NCBI GenBank assembly: GCA_026692865.1 | Contig: JAPLNI010000057.1 | Span: 351,773-415,772, forward strand | Origin: Planctomycetota bacterium | GTDB taxonomy: Bacteria; Planctomycetota; Planctomycetia; Pirellulales; Pirellulaceae | Direction of reading: 5' to 3' | Length of the DNA stretch: 64,000 nucleotides | Program-made: the position numbers and the translations under genes | The notes under the pieces: generated by a model | The model's database searches: none | What the model saw: only the letters and a program-made list of their open reading frames with translations | Told to the model about the DNA's origin: nothing | Shown: positions 16,598-25,482 of the stretch, in pieces | Numbering within the stretch: position 1 is the first letter of the stretch | Layout of the letters: each line of letters begins with the position of its first letter

Positions 16598-19168
16598 TTA
16601 TGCGATTGCAAGCGGATTGCGGGAATGCTCGAGGGTTCCGCGTGTTACTCCAAGTCGATTCTCTGCGCGGAGCGCTCGCCAAACTTCTGCACCAGACGTC
16701 TCACCCGCAAGCAAACGCTGATAGAGTGACACCATTCGCTTGATTTCATCAGCAGGTGCATCGTTCAATAGCTCAATTCTAAAATGTTGAATTCCACGCG
16801 CCATCAAGTCTTCGACTGCTTCAGCACCGCTTTGCGCGACTCCATTGTAAAGTGTGTTTCGACATCCAATATCCGCGTGCAAAACATGCTTGACCCCGAT
16901 GCGATCTTCCATCTCAACCGAATGGCGATCACAAGGTCGACCGCAATTGCTTTTGTTCGTTCCAGGCGACAGCACAGTACAAAAGACGCAGTGCTCCATA
17001 TGAAACATCGGCATATGTTGATGAATCACTATTTCCATCTCGCCGCTAGGCATGCTGTCAACCAGTTCAATCAACTGATCCCGATTCAGATCATAGGAAG
17101 CCGTGATCCTTTGAGCACCTTGGTCAATCAACCAAGCTGCCGTAAGAGGGTTCGTTACGTTTAACGAAAAATCAGCGACACATGGAATCTTCAGTGCGCG
17201 AGCGAAACGAAGGGCCGCTAAGTTCCTAACCAGCCAACCATTGGCCTCGTGTTTTGCAAGTGCTTTGAAGAGTCCGATCTCACCGGGCTTCTGGATTCGA
17301 AGTGTTGCAAGATAGATGTCAACACGCTTTGATTTCGCAAGAGTTACTGCATCGCGATACTGACGAATGTCGTGAAAGTCCGCGTAGACTCGACCGACGC
17401 CTGCTGCGATCACATGTTCCAATTGCGCAAGCGAACGGACTAATACAACGAGATTTGCAGATCTCTTTTGACTGCCGAGGGAGCCAGAAGCGTCTTGCAT
17501 CGATGTGTTTTGAGCAATTATTTGAATTTCCATGGTGCTTTGCGCTATCATCCGCGCGGCGACCCCAGGCTCTGCAAGTGACCGTACGATTGGTTTAAGT
17601 GATTCGCTCTGCAGTCGGTTCACCATGTCTAAGCGTAGTTTCCCAAGAACGCTAAATGGGACCATCGGCTTGCCTTCAATCGTTGCATCAAGATTACGAA
17701 GCGTGTACGCCGACTCACCAAGGCGACCAAGTTGTTGATGCAACGACTCGGGGGTAACAGCGTGTTTGTTCGCTTCGGCCAAAGGCGCATCTGTTTCTAG
17801 CGTGAATGCAATCTTATCGCACTGCACCTGTATTTTTAATGGCTTGCCAACGGTTGCGAACGCTTGAATATCGATGTTACGGCGGTGGTTTGGCGTTTCA
17901 TTCGAATATGTCGCTCGAAGCTGTTTACTCAGTCGTGGGTCGTCTGTTTGCCAAATTTGTTGCCCAGGGTAGCAGTCAGCGTCTCGAAGGAGTCCTCGCT
18001 GAAAAAACCAATCAACTCGTCCGGCAATCGCCTCATCCACAGGGCGATTATGGGCGAACACCTCGTAAATGCGACCACCAACTTCTTTGCCAGCGGCCCG
18101 GTCGCCCTCCAGTACAACTCCGTCACCTTTCATCATCGGATGCATCAGATCGACAGTAAGGCGTTCGCCACGCAAGGCGACTACTGTTCCGACCATCACG
18201 CCCCGTTTAGCGCTGCTTAGACCGGGCACCAGTCGCTTATGGTTACAGCCCTCAAGCCATCCCGGTGTAAAGCCACGCGAGAAACTCATCTCCATCTGCC
18301 GTTGCTCTTCAGCGGTAATCTCTTGGTGCTGTCCTGCCATCGCGTCATCGATTGCATGTCGGTAGCTACGTACAATGTTGGCCACATATTCGGGCGTTTT
18401 GAGTCGCCCTTCGATCTTCATTGAGCAAACCCCCGCCTCAATCAGTTGAGGTATGTGATTGATCCCGGCGAGATCTTGCGGCGAAAGAAGATACTGGTTG
18501 GCGCCAAGCTCTTGTTTGACGTTATCGGAATAGAGTGTGTAGTTCAAACGACATGCTTGGGCACACTGCCCACGATTAGCAGACCGACCTCCAAGCGATT
18601 CGCTTGTCAAACACTGGCCGCTGTAAGCCACGCAGAGCGCGCCATGTACAAAGCATTCCACCGGCATCGCGGTCGCTGACGTGATCTTCGTGATTTCTGC
18701 GATCGATAGCTCGCGAGCTAACACAACTCGTTCAATTCCGAGTGATTCAATTGCGGCGATCGTTTCCGCTGAAACCATCGTCATCTGAGTGCTTGCGTGA
18801 ATAGAAAGCTCTGGGCACGTTTCGCGGATCAAACGTACTGCTCCGATGTCTTGCACGAGAACGGCGTCTACGCCAGCGGCAGCTATCGCACGTATCGTCT
18901 CCTCAAACGCGACAAGCTCGTCGGTGAAGATTAGCGTATTGAGAGTCACATAGCCGAGAACACCACGAGCATGAAGAGTCTCCATCAAACGAGGGAGTTC
19001 TTCAGCTGCAAAATTTGCGGCACGAGCACGAGCGTTGAATCCGGATTGCAATCCGAAGTAAACGGCATCTGCGCCGTTCTCGATAGCGGCTCGAATACAC
19101 TCCCAATTTCCCGCCGGGGCTAGCAGCTCGGGCGCCAGCCGTCGATCAGGCAAAGATTTCTCAGTCAT
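16598..19168 (-). CDS. U32-family 'peptidase' (RlhA/TrhP-type RNA hydroxylation protein)
   Basis: 856 residues. The N-terminal U32 domain begins LAPAGNWECIRAAIENGADAVYFGLQ and includes NTLIF, VQDIGAVRLIRETCPELSIHASTQMT and the family signature FVHGALCVAYSGQC...RGQCAQACR (about 165-205), whose cysteines are a hallmark of the family. A middle DUF3656-like region follows. The C-terminal part carries more conserved cysteines (HMEHCVFCTVLSPG, NCGRPCDRH, about 755-785). Known members RlhA and TrhP/TrhO-type proteins carry out hydroxylation of rRNA or tRNA in bacteria; this is longer than E. coli RlhA (653 residues). The old peptidase label is not supported by the chemistry of the characterised members. 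The exact RNA target cannot be told from sequence alone. Confidence 0.85.
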   Translation of the reverse strand: MTEKSLPDRRLAPELLAPAGNWECIRAAIENGADAVYFGLQSGFNARARAANFAAEELPRLMETLHARGVLGYVTLNTLIFTDELVAFEETIRAIAAAGVDAVLVQDIGAVRLIRETCPELSIHASTQMTMVSAETIAAIESLGIERVVLARELSIAEITKITSATAMPVECFVHGALCVAYSGQCLTSESLGGRSANRGQCAQACRLNYTLYSDNVKQELGANQYLLSPQDLAGINHIPQLIEAGVCSMKIEGRLKTPEYVANIVRSYRHAIDDAMAGQHQEITAEEQRQMEMSFSRGFTPGWLEGCNHKRLVPGLSSAKRGVMVGTVVALRGERLTVDLMHPMMKGDGVVLEGDRAAGKEVGGRIYEVFAHNRPVDEAIAGRVDWFFQRGLLRDADCYPGQQIWQTDDPRLSKQLRATYSNETPNHRRNIDIQAFATVGKPLKIQVQCDKIAFTLETDAPLAEANKHAVTPESLHQQLGRLGESAYTLRNLDATIEGKPMVPFSVLGKLRLDMVNRLQSESLKPIVRSLAEPGVAARMIAQSTMEIQIIAQNTSMQDASGSLGSQKRSANLVVLVRSLAQLEHVIAAGVGRVYADFHDIRQYRDAVTLAKSKRVDIYLATLRIQKPGEIGLFKALAKHEANGWLVRNLAALRFARALKIPCVADFSLNVTNPLTAAWLIDQGAQRITASYDLNRDQLIELVDSMPSGEMEIVIHQHMPMFHMEHCVFCTVLSPGTNKSNCGRPCDRHSVEMEDRIGVKHVLHADIGCRNTLYNGVAQSGAEAVEDLMARGIQHFRIELLNDAPADEIKRMVSLYQRLLAGETSGAEVWRALRAENRLGVTRGTLEHSRNPLAIA

Positions 19169-19417
19169 CTTTCCATTCCATACTTGTTCAGAAACTCTTA
19201 GTCATAACTTCGATGAGTATACTCTCAAAGCCCCAGATTTCCTAAGCGCAAAAGCAGGCCCCTTATCGCGCTAAAACGTTCGTTGCACTTGAATGAAGGC
19301 GTCTTACAAAGCGGCTTTGCTTGTTTCGTTTGGCTTATTGCATTTGGCAGGCTGATTTGATTAAGGATTCAGGCTCGCGGATGAGAAGGTGCGAGGCCTT
19401 TATATCGACTCAATTCA

Positions 19418-20302
19418 TCAATTCTCGGTTGGACTTGTGCCACTCCAAACAAAGGCGATTACAGCAACACTCATTGCGATTGCGATCGCTCCGGAGATCG
19501 CAAGTCTTGGCGATTTCTTAAGTCGTTTTTCTAAAATCAAATCCGTTGTTGCGATCAACGCTGGCATGAAAAACAGGACAACGAATATCCACCATGGTTT
19601 GACTTCCGTCGCATTGAATCGCACATTGGCGACGAGACATGCGGAGAGTAAGCACATCGGTGGGATGATTGCTTTTGCCCAGTTCGAATTGCCGCTGATG
19701 GACACAGCGATTGCGAAGACTCCTGTCATGATCATTGCTGCAACGCACCATTCTCCCAAGCTTCCGATTTGTGAAAACATGACACCCGCAATGGCTCCCA
19801 AGTTGGCTACCAATATCCACATCGCCCAACGCTTTCCCGAGTCTGATCTTTCGTTATAGAACATCATTGCAATCGCATGAAAATTACATGCAGATGCCAA
19901 TAGCGAAGCGAGTAACCACATCGCGTTTTCGGGGATTAGGTCTTCCCAAATTGGAGCGAAAGGAAGCGAAGCGAAAATGGTCAAGCTGAATGAAATCGCA
20001 TAGAGCAATAGTCGGGTTGAATCCGGGAGCTTGCGACCAATCGATTCAAGCAAGGCGCTCCACAAAAAAACGAGACCAAGGGGCCAAAGGATTCGTTGCC
20101 ACACTTGATTTGGAAAGAAGATTCCGAGTCCAGAAAAATCTGGGGCTTGAGTGATGCTCCACTGGCTTCCAGCAAGTCCAATCCAACAGAGGAGAGCTAT
20201 GGCCAGATTGGAGAGAACGGCAGGTACTCGTCCGCTGTGTAGGACCATTCCGAAGAAGCCAGCCGCGATTGCAGCCAGCATAGGGATAATGAACTGAATC
20301 AC
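19418..20302 (-). CDS. Polytopic membrane protein of unknown function
   Basis: 294 residues, almost entirely hydrophobic, with about eight or nine predicted membrane segments (first FIIPMLAAIAAGFFGMVLH at 4-22; others near 31-48, 72-88, 100-118, 130-145, 158-175, 183-200, 212-228 and 240-255, the last at 275-290). No motif I recognise. It lies 10 bp downstream of the yceI stop on the same strand, so the two are probably co-transcribed. A transport or energy-related role would be a guess. Confidence 0.7.
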   Translation of the reverse strand: MIQFIIPMLAAIAAGFFGMVLHSGRVPAVLSNLAIALLCWIGLAGSQWSITQAPDFSGLGIFFPNQVWQRILWPLGLVFLWSALLESIGRKLPDSTRLLLYAISFSLTIFASLPFAPIWEDLIPENAMWLLASLLASACNFHAIAMMFYNERSDSGKRWAMWILVANLGAIAGVMFSQIGSLGEWCVAAMIMTGVFAIAVSISGNSNWAKAIIPPMCLLSACLVANVRFNATEVKPWWIFVVLFFMPALIATTDLILEKRLKKSPRLAISGAIAIAMSVAVIAFVWSGTSPTEN

Positions 20303-20312
20303 TTACAAATGA

Positions 20313-20861
20313 TTATTTCTTGAGAATCAAATGAGCATCCAAATCGACTTCATTCTTGATCTTACCAACGCCGTACTTCATTCCCCATTGGGTCCGATCG
20401 ATTTTGAACTTGGCATGAAGATGTAGCTCTGCATCCTTGGATTCGGCTGTCACAGGCACAGTCGTTTCAACTGTTTTGCCGAGCATCGTGAGCTTACCTA
20501 CGATTTCACCTTTGTTGTCATCCTTCATCACAACCTTAGTGGATTCAAAAGTGATGGTTGGGAATTCTCGTACGTTAAAAAAGTCAGCATTTGAAAGGTG
20601 GGCAGTTAGCTTAGGGTCGTCCGACCAAAGGCTTTTTGTGTCGATTGCTAGCTTAAGCGAGCTCGCCGATGGCGTCTCGTGATCTACGAGAGCTGTCCCT
20701 TCGACTTTTTTGAAACCACCGACGTGATTGCCGTCATCTTTCTTGCCAACAAAGTCGACTTTCGATGCTGCCGAGTCCACCTTGAGCGTTTCTGCTGCAT
20801 TGATTTGAGGTACGAAAGCCAACAGCAAACCGCACATGTATAAACTGATCCTACGATTCAT
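20313..20861 (-). CDS. YceI-family periplasmic lipid-binding protein
   Basis: 182 residues. Signal peptide ISLYMCGLLLAFVPQINAAE cleaved near residue 23. The mature part follows the YceI pattern: VDSAASKVDFVGKK, GGFKKVEGTALVD, LKLAIDTKSLWSDDPKLTAHLSNADFFNVREFPTITFESTKV, LTMLGKTVETTVPV, KFKIDRTQWGMKYG, VDLDAHLIL. YceI proteins form a periplasmic beta-barrel that binds isoprenoid-type lipids. GAGGAG lies nine bases before the ATG. Probable first gene of a pair with the downstream membrane protein. Confidence 0.92.
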   Translation of the reverse strand: MNRRISLYMCGLLLAFVPQINAAETLKVDSAASKVDFVGKKDDGNHVGGFKKVEGTALVDHETPSASSLKLAIDTKSLWSDDPKLTAHLSNADFFNVREFPTITFESTKVVMKDDNKGEIVGKLTMLGKTVETTVPVTAESKDAELHLHAKFKIDRTQWGMKYGVGKIKNEVDLDAHLILKK

Positions 20862-21209
20862 AAATCTAAACTCCTCTGAATACCGCTAAACAAGCACGTC
20901 GTGACGTACTGAGTAAACATCCATAAAAAACCAGCACTGGACCAACCCATAGCCAGATCTGACCGTGAGAATTGTACCAGTTATACGAGGGCGGAGGTTC
21001 GCCGAAGATGAATAATTGATGTGAGTTAGATGACGATTGTAGTGTTCATTTAATCGTTAGAAACGGAATACTCGTAGGATCGGACGGTATAGCCTGAACC
21101 TGGACGGGCTTAGCTACCGAAAACTAAACATATATTATCGAGCGAGTCACGAGATAGATGGCAAATTTGATGGGCTGCCTAACCACAATCACTGTTTGAA
21201 GACAACAAA
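20862..21209. other. Divergent intergenic region yceI / fliD
   Basis: 348 bp separating two divergent starts. I looked for a flagellar sigma-28 promoter (TAAA-N15-GCCGATAA) and did not find a credible one, and no convincing sigma-70 pair. No coding frame stands out. Confidence 0.4.
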
Positions 21210-23927
21210 ATGGGTCGATTACAATCCAACATTGGTCTGATTACTGGTACGAATATCACAAGTACGGTCGATCAGCTTGTCAAGATATCAGCCCAACCGA
21301 GGGATCGTCTGCAAGGGCGAATTGCTGGATTACAGTCCCAGCAGGTCATTTTGAACGAACTCACTGCAACGGTTATAGGCGTTCAATTGCAGTCGGACCG
21401 AATCGGGAGCGAAACCCTTTTCAAAACGACAACCGCGTCGTCATCCAAGCCGGATGTTCTAAGCGTTAATGCCTCGGGAAGTCCAGCACCGGGAACATAC
21501 TCGGTAAGAACTATTCAGATATCCCAGACCGCAACGGCTTCGTCCAATGCGTTCGTGCAAGCGAGCGATACTGTTCAAGCGGGAGATTTTGTCGTTAGAA
21601 CGGGTGGTTTCGTAGATGGGGCAAGTGCTCTTGAGGACCTACGTGGTGGACTGGGCGTGTCGCGAGGGAAGATTCGCATCACCGATCGAAGCGGCTCTGC
21701 TCGTGAGGTCGATCTTAGTGGCGCGATAACAATCGATGATGTTGTGAAGCAGATCAACACAACTTCGGGGCTACGCGTCACAGCCAAGACCGATGGCGAT
21801 CGAATTGTCCTCAGCGATACGACCGCACTGAACGCTTCCAATCTCATCGTAGAGGAAGTAGGCTCGGGACGTACTGCGGCTGATCTCGGACTGGGTAGTA
21901 TCAATGTTGGATCGGCGACTGCTAACGGTGAGGACTTGGTTTTCCTGTCGTCCAGCACACGCCTGAACACTCTTCGCGATGGACGAGGCATCACGTTCGG
22001 TGCAGGGAGCGACTTGACGCTAACTCTAAAGAATGGTTCCACTGTCAACGTCGACTTTAACACGACACGTGAACCAAGCACACTCGGTCAAATGGTCAGT
22101 GCTGTTAACGCGGTGGATTCAACTCGTCTTGAGGCTCGGATTTCGAGCGATGGAAACGGGATTGAGTTCATTGACAAGACTACTGGCAGTGGAACACTTG
22201 CAGCTTCGGGACGCGTTTCCGATCAGTTAGGAATTACCGGGACCGACGGCGGTTCTGGGACTTTGAAGAGTGTTCGCATTCAAAGTTCGCTTTCGGGACC
22301 ACTGCTTAGCTCGCTCAATGGAGGCAAGGGGATTGGACAACCTGGAAGCATCTCGATTACCAATCGCATTGGTGGACCAGCGACTCAAGTAAACCTTTCG
22401 GGTGCAACAAGTCTTCGAGATGTCATCGATCGAATCAATGGGGCTAACGCGGGCGTAACAGCATCGCTAAACCGCGCAAGAACCGGGATTCTTATTCAGG
22501 ATACCACCGGCGCAACAACCAGTAACTTGATCATCGCCGACGGAGACGCGAACAACACTGCTACTGGTTTGAAGATCGCAACCAACGCTGCCAGCAATTC
22601 TGTCGACAGCGGTACGTTAGGACTACAGTTTGTCGGTGAACAAACGGCTCTCGCAAGTTTGAATCAAGGTCGAGGAATTCGGCTCGGGGCTTTTACGATA
22701 ACAAATTCAGCGGGAGTTCAATCGAACGTAAACCTTTCGTCGGCTAGCGCGAAAACTGTTGGAGATGCCATTAGCGCAATCAACGCAGCTACAGGTAGCG
22801 GAGTTACATCGCGATTAAATGACGATGGTGATGGCATTGTGTTGATAGATAACGCAGGCGGAGCAGGAACGCTAACTGTTACGGACGCAGGCACCGGGAA
22901 CGCAGCGTTGGATTTAGGAATCCGGAAATCTGCTTCAACAGTAACTACTATTGGCGGACCTAAGCAACAAATCAAAGGAAGCCAGAATTTTAAGCTGACC
23001 CTAACCGGCAGCGAAACTCTCACGCAGTTCGTCGAAAAAGTTAACGGTGCAAATGGCCCGCTGACTGCTTCGCTGCTTACGACCGGCAGCTCGACGGTAA
23101 GAGTTCTTTTTTCATCCCGTAGCAACGGCGAGATCGGCCGGTTTCAAGCCGATGGTGACGCGGTTGGTGTAAGCGTGACTTCAACCGCTTCTGCGCGAGA
23201 TGCTGTAATCACTGTTGGTGGAAGTGCAGAAGGAGCCGGTAATCTTCTTAAGTCATCGAGCGACACATTTACCAATGCATTCAATGGACTGACACTACGG
23301 GCAACCGGTGTAAGCCCAGACCCAGTACAGATAACCGTATCAAACGATAACAACTCTTTGGAGCGAAATGTCCAGTTGTTCGTAGACCAGATCAACAAAG
23401 TCTATGACAAGATCAAAAAAGAAAGCTCTTTCAATGCTGAAACAGGGGCAACGGGAGTACTCTTTGGCTCCGGTGAAGTGTTACGTGTTCAACAAGGCTT
23501 AACAAGCTTACTAAACGGTCGAACCTTCGGAATAGGCAGCACGCAAACACTTGAGCAGCTCGGTGTCAGCCCTGACCAAGAAGGCAAGCTCCAATTTGAT
23601 AAGTCAAAATTTAACGCGAGATTAGCAAAAGATCCTGATGGAGTAAAAGCGTTTTTGTCTGATAAGAAGAAAGGCTTTGGGGTTCGAGCAAAAGCAACTC
23701 TGGATAGACTCGTTGGAATCCGATCAGGAACGCTCGTCGTAAAAACGCAGACGATTCAGGTTCAAATAGACGCAAGTCAGAAGCGCGTTGAAACGATGAA
23801 TCTCAGGCTAGACAACGAAAGGAATCGCTTGTTAAAGCAGTTTTACGGTATGGAAGAAGCGATCGGCAAAATCCAGAACAATCAATCTGCCGTTAACGGC
23901 ATCAAATACATAGGTGCACAAACTTAA
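21210..23927 (+). CDS. fliD: Flagellar filament-capping protein FliD (hook-associated protein 2), extended
   Basis: 905 residues, about twice E. coli FliD (468). FliD N-domain at about 5-115 (NIGLITGTNITSTVDQLVKISAQPRDRLQGRIAGLQSQQVILNEL). The middle carries at least three flagellin-hook-IN type repeats, each with a gly-rich lead, a T/S-I-x-N/D strand, VNLSxAxSxxDVIDxIN and a closing IxxDTTG (about 145-205, 370-430, 485-550). FliD C-domain at about 670-905 ends in a long coiled coil (QTIQVQIDASQKRVETMNLRLDNERNRLLKQF...). The protein would cap the filament tip and be exported by the flagellar type III system. No other flagellar gene is next to it. Confidence 0.9.
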   Translation: MGRLQSNIGLITGTNITSTVDQLVKISAQPRDRLQGRIAGLQSQQVILNELTATVIGVQLQSDRIGSETLFKTTTASSSKPDVLSVNASGSPAPGTYSVRTIQISQTATASSNAFVQASDTVQAGDFVVRTGGFVDGASALEDLRGGLGVSRGKIRITDRSGSAREVDLSGAITIDDVVKQINTTSGLRVTAKTDGDRIVLSDTTALNASNLIVEEVGSGRTAADLGLGSINVGSATANGEDLVFLSSSTRLNTLRDGRGITFGAGSDLTLTLKNGSTVNVDFNTTREPSTLGQMVSAVNAVDSTRLEARISSDGNGIEFIDKTTGSGTLAASGRVSDQLGITGTDGGSGTLKSVRIQSSLSGPLLSSLNGGKGIGQPGSISITNRIGGPATQVNLSGATSLRDVIDRINGANAGVTASLNRARTGILIQDTTGATTSNLIIADGDANNTATGLKIATNAASNSVDSGTLGLQFVGEQTALASLNQGRGIRLGAFTITNSAGVQSNVNLSSASAKTVGDAISAINAATGSGVTSRLNDDGDGIVLIDNAGGAGTLTVTDAGTGNAALDLGIRKSASTVTTIGGPKQQIKGSQNFKLTLTGSETLTQFVEKVNGANGPLTASLLTTGSSTVRVLFSSRSNGEIGRFQADGDAVGVSVTSTASARDAVITVGGSAEGAGNLLKSSSDTFTNAFNGLTLRATGVSPDPVQITVSNDNNSLERNVQLFVDQINKVYDKIKKESSFNAETGATGVLFGSGEVLRVQQGLTSLLNGRTFGIGSTQTLEQLGVSPDQEGKLQFDKSKFNARLAKDPDGVKAFLSDKKKGFGVRAKATLDRLVGIRSGTLVVKTQTIQVQIDASQKRVETMNLRLDNERNRLLKQFYGMEEAIGKIQNNQSAVNGIKYIGAQT

Positions 23928-23956
23928 AGTTAAAGTTCAAGGCTGGCTGGGCTCGG

Positions 23957-24018
23957 GTGGCATAGGCTTCTAGCCTGTGATTTGACCTACTTCAACGCAG
24001 GTTGGAAGCCTATGCCAC
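23957..24018. repeat. 62-bp palindromic element, probable terminator
   Basis: Arms of 21 bases: GTGGCATAGGCTTCTAGCCTG at its left end and the complement of GTGGCATAGGCTTCCAACCTG at its right end, with two mismatches. Sits between the convergent fliD and ferrochelatase genes, where it can act as a hairpin terminator in both directions. I associate this motif with intergenic repeats common in planctomycete genomes; only one copy is in this window. Confidence 0.75.
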
Positions 24019-24065
24019 TTTGATAAATTGAGATTCGACACTTGCCTCACCAATTTTGTCAGACG

Positions 24066-25148
24066 CTAGTTTGCTGCAACGGGTCGTCTAGTAGGTTGCG
24101 GATAAAGGCAACAGTCCATCGGACAGACATCATGATTGGGGCCGAAATTTCCAATCGCCGGGCGTTCGGCTCCTGGAGTCATTCTTTCGACGATCAGCTC
24201 GCGAATCATCGAAATAAACGTCTCGTGCACCCCAATCGTCGGAACGCGATAAAATGCAATCGATTTTTCCTTGCATAAATCCGCAGCTTCCGAGTCCAAA
24301 TCGTACATGACTTCCATGTGGTCCGATACGAATCCAATGGGCTGCAGAACGACGGATTGGATGGATTGCTCATTATGGAGTGTTTCAATCCGATCACAAA
24401 CGTCAGGTTCTAGCCAAGGTTGCTGTGGGGGACCGGATCTGCTTTGAAAAACCAACTCCCATCGCTCGTGATTGGCTGCTTCAGCAACTAACCGCGACGC
24501 CTCACGAAGTTGTATTTCATACTTCGAGTTCTCAGCCATACTCATAGGAATACTATGAGCACAAAACAGCACGGGAGTAGAATCCCGAAGTTCTGCAGGG
24601 ATCTTTGCGAGAGTTTCTTTGAGTAGTTCGGCTTGAGGATAAATAAATCCAGGATGGTTGTAGGCCATTCGCACCTTATCGACGACCGGTGCCGTCTCAC
24701 CTACTTTTTCACGAGCAACAGCGATGTTCTCTCGGTATTGTCGGCAGCCGCTGTAACAACTGAACATCGAGGTAAAAAACGCGAGCGATCGCTTCTTTCC
24801 ATCGTTGGCCATTTGTCGCAAGGTGTCTTCCAACATCGGATTCCAGTTCCGATTCCCCCAGTAAATCGGCAGATCGATCGAATGCTTGGCAAGTTCTTTT
24901 TCGAGTACTTCGATGAGGATTCGGCAATGCCCATTGATGGGGCTAATTCCGTCGAAGTGCTGATAATGTTCCGCTACTTCCAGCATCCGCTCGCGGGGCA
25001 CATTCTTCCCGCGAAGCACGTTCTCGAGAAACGGCATGACATCATCAGGACCTTCGGGGCCACCGAAAGAGACTAAAAGGATCGAATCGTAAGGGATTCC
25101 TTCAGCAACAGTTGGTGGATTGTTAACTTCTTCGGTCGTACTAGGCAT
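24066..25148 (-). CDS. hemH: Ferrochelatase (possibly coproporphyrin type) with C-terminal cysteine cluster
   Basis: 360 residues, usual family length. Opens with SILLVSFGGPEGPDDVMPFLENVLRGKNVPRERMLEVAEHYQHFDGISPINGHC and contains GCRQYREN at about 140-147, HPGFI at about 170, the active-site CAHSIPMSMAE at about 196-206 and VLQPIGFVSDHMEV at about 270-283. It inserts iron into the porphyrin ring in heme synthesis. The opening and GCRQYRE block resemble the actinobacterial enzymes. The C-terminus CPMDCC, together with the internal Cys, could bind an iron-sulfur cluster as reported for Mycobacterium and Caulobacter ferrochelatases, though the spacing differs. Convergent with fliD. Confidence 0.93.
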   Translation of the reverse strand: MPSTTEEVNNPPTVAEGIPYDSILLVSFGGPEGPDDVMPFLENVLRGKNVPRERMLEVAEHYQHFDGISPINGHCRILIEVLEKELAKHSIDLPIYWGNRNWNPMLEDTLRQMANDGKKRSLAFFTSMFSCYSGCRQYRENIAVAREKVGETAPVVDKVRMAYNHPGFIYPQAELLKETLAKIPAELRDSTPVLFCAHSIPMSMAENSKYEIQLREASRLVAEAANHERWELVFQSRSGPPQQPWLEPDVCDRIETLHNEQSIQSVVLQPIGFVSDHMEVMYDLDSEAADLCKEKSIAFYRVPTIGVHETFISMIRELIVERMTPGAERPAIGNFGPNHDVCPMDCCLYPQPTRRPVAAN

Positions 25149-25482
25149 TTGTTTTTCAATGATTCAGGGAGGTTGAAGCTTTTAAAAGAGCTGGAGACGT
25201 AAAGCTGGAGTCGTAATGGGGCGTTCGGTGGTCACAACCGTTTACCCGAAGACTGTATTAAAACAGGCGGCAGACTTTTGTGTAGTGCTCAGGATCGTGA
25301 GATTTCCACAAAACGTTATACCAGCTTGTGGAGGACGAGGCTCGCGTTGTTGGGCGGCAACGGATGCTCTATACTTTTAGAGTTAAAAAGGCGTTCAAAT
25401 CATGACATCGAGCCGAGTGTCATGAAAAAGACTGTCACAAGTTTAAAAAAATCCTTCCCGCCCTAAACGAGTACGTTCAATC
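25149..25482. other. Divergent intergenic region hemH / oxidoreductase
   Basis: 334 bp. Must hold two promoters; none is clear. A 62-codon plus-strand frame (25278-25466) has no ribosome site or domain and was not accepted. Confidence 0.35.

Noticed and set aside
20862-21209. Flagellar sigma-28 promoter for fliD
   Set aside because: TAAA is present near 21122 but no GCCGATAA-like -10 at the right distance.
25278-25466. 62-codon plus-strand frame upstream of the exported oxidoreductase
   Set aside because: No ribosome site or recognisable residues; lies in a promoter region.
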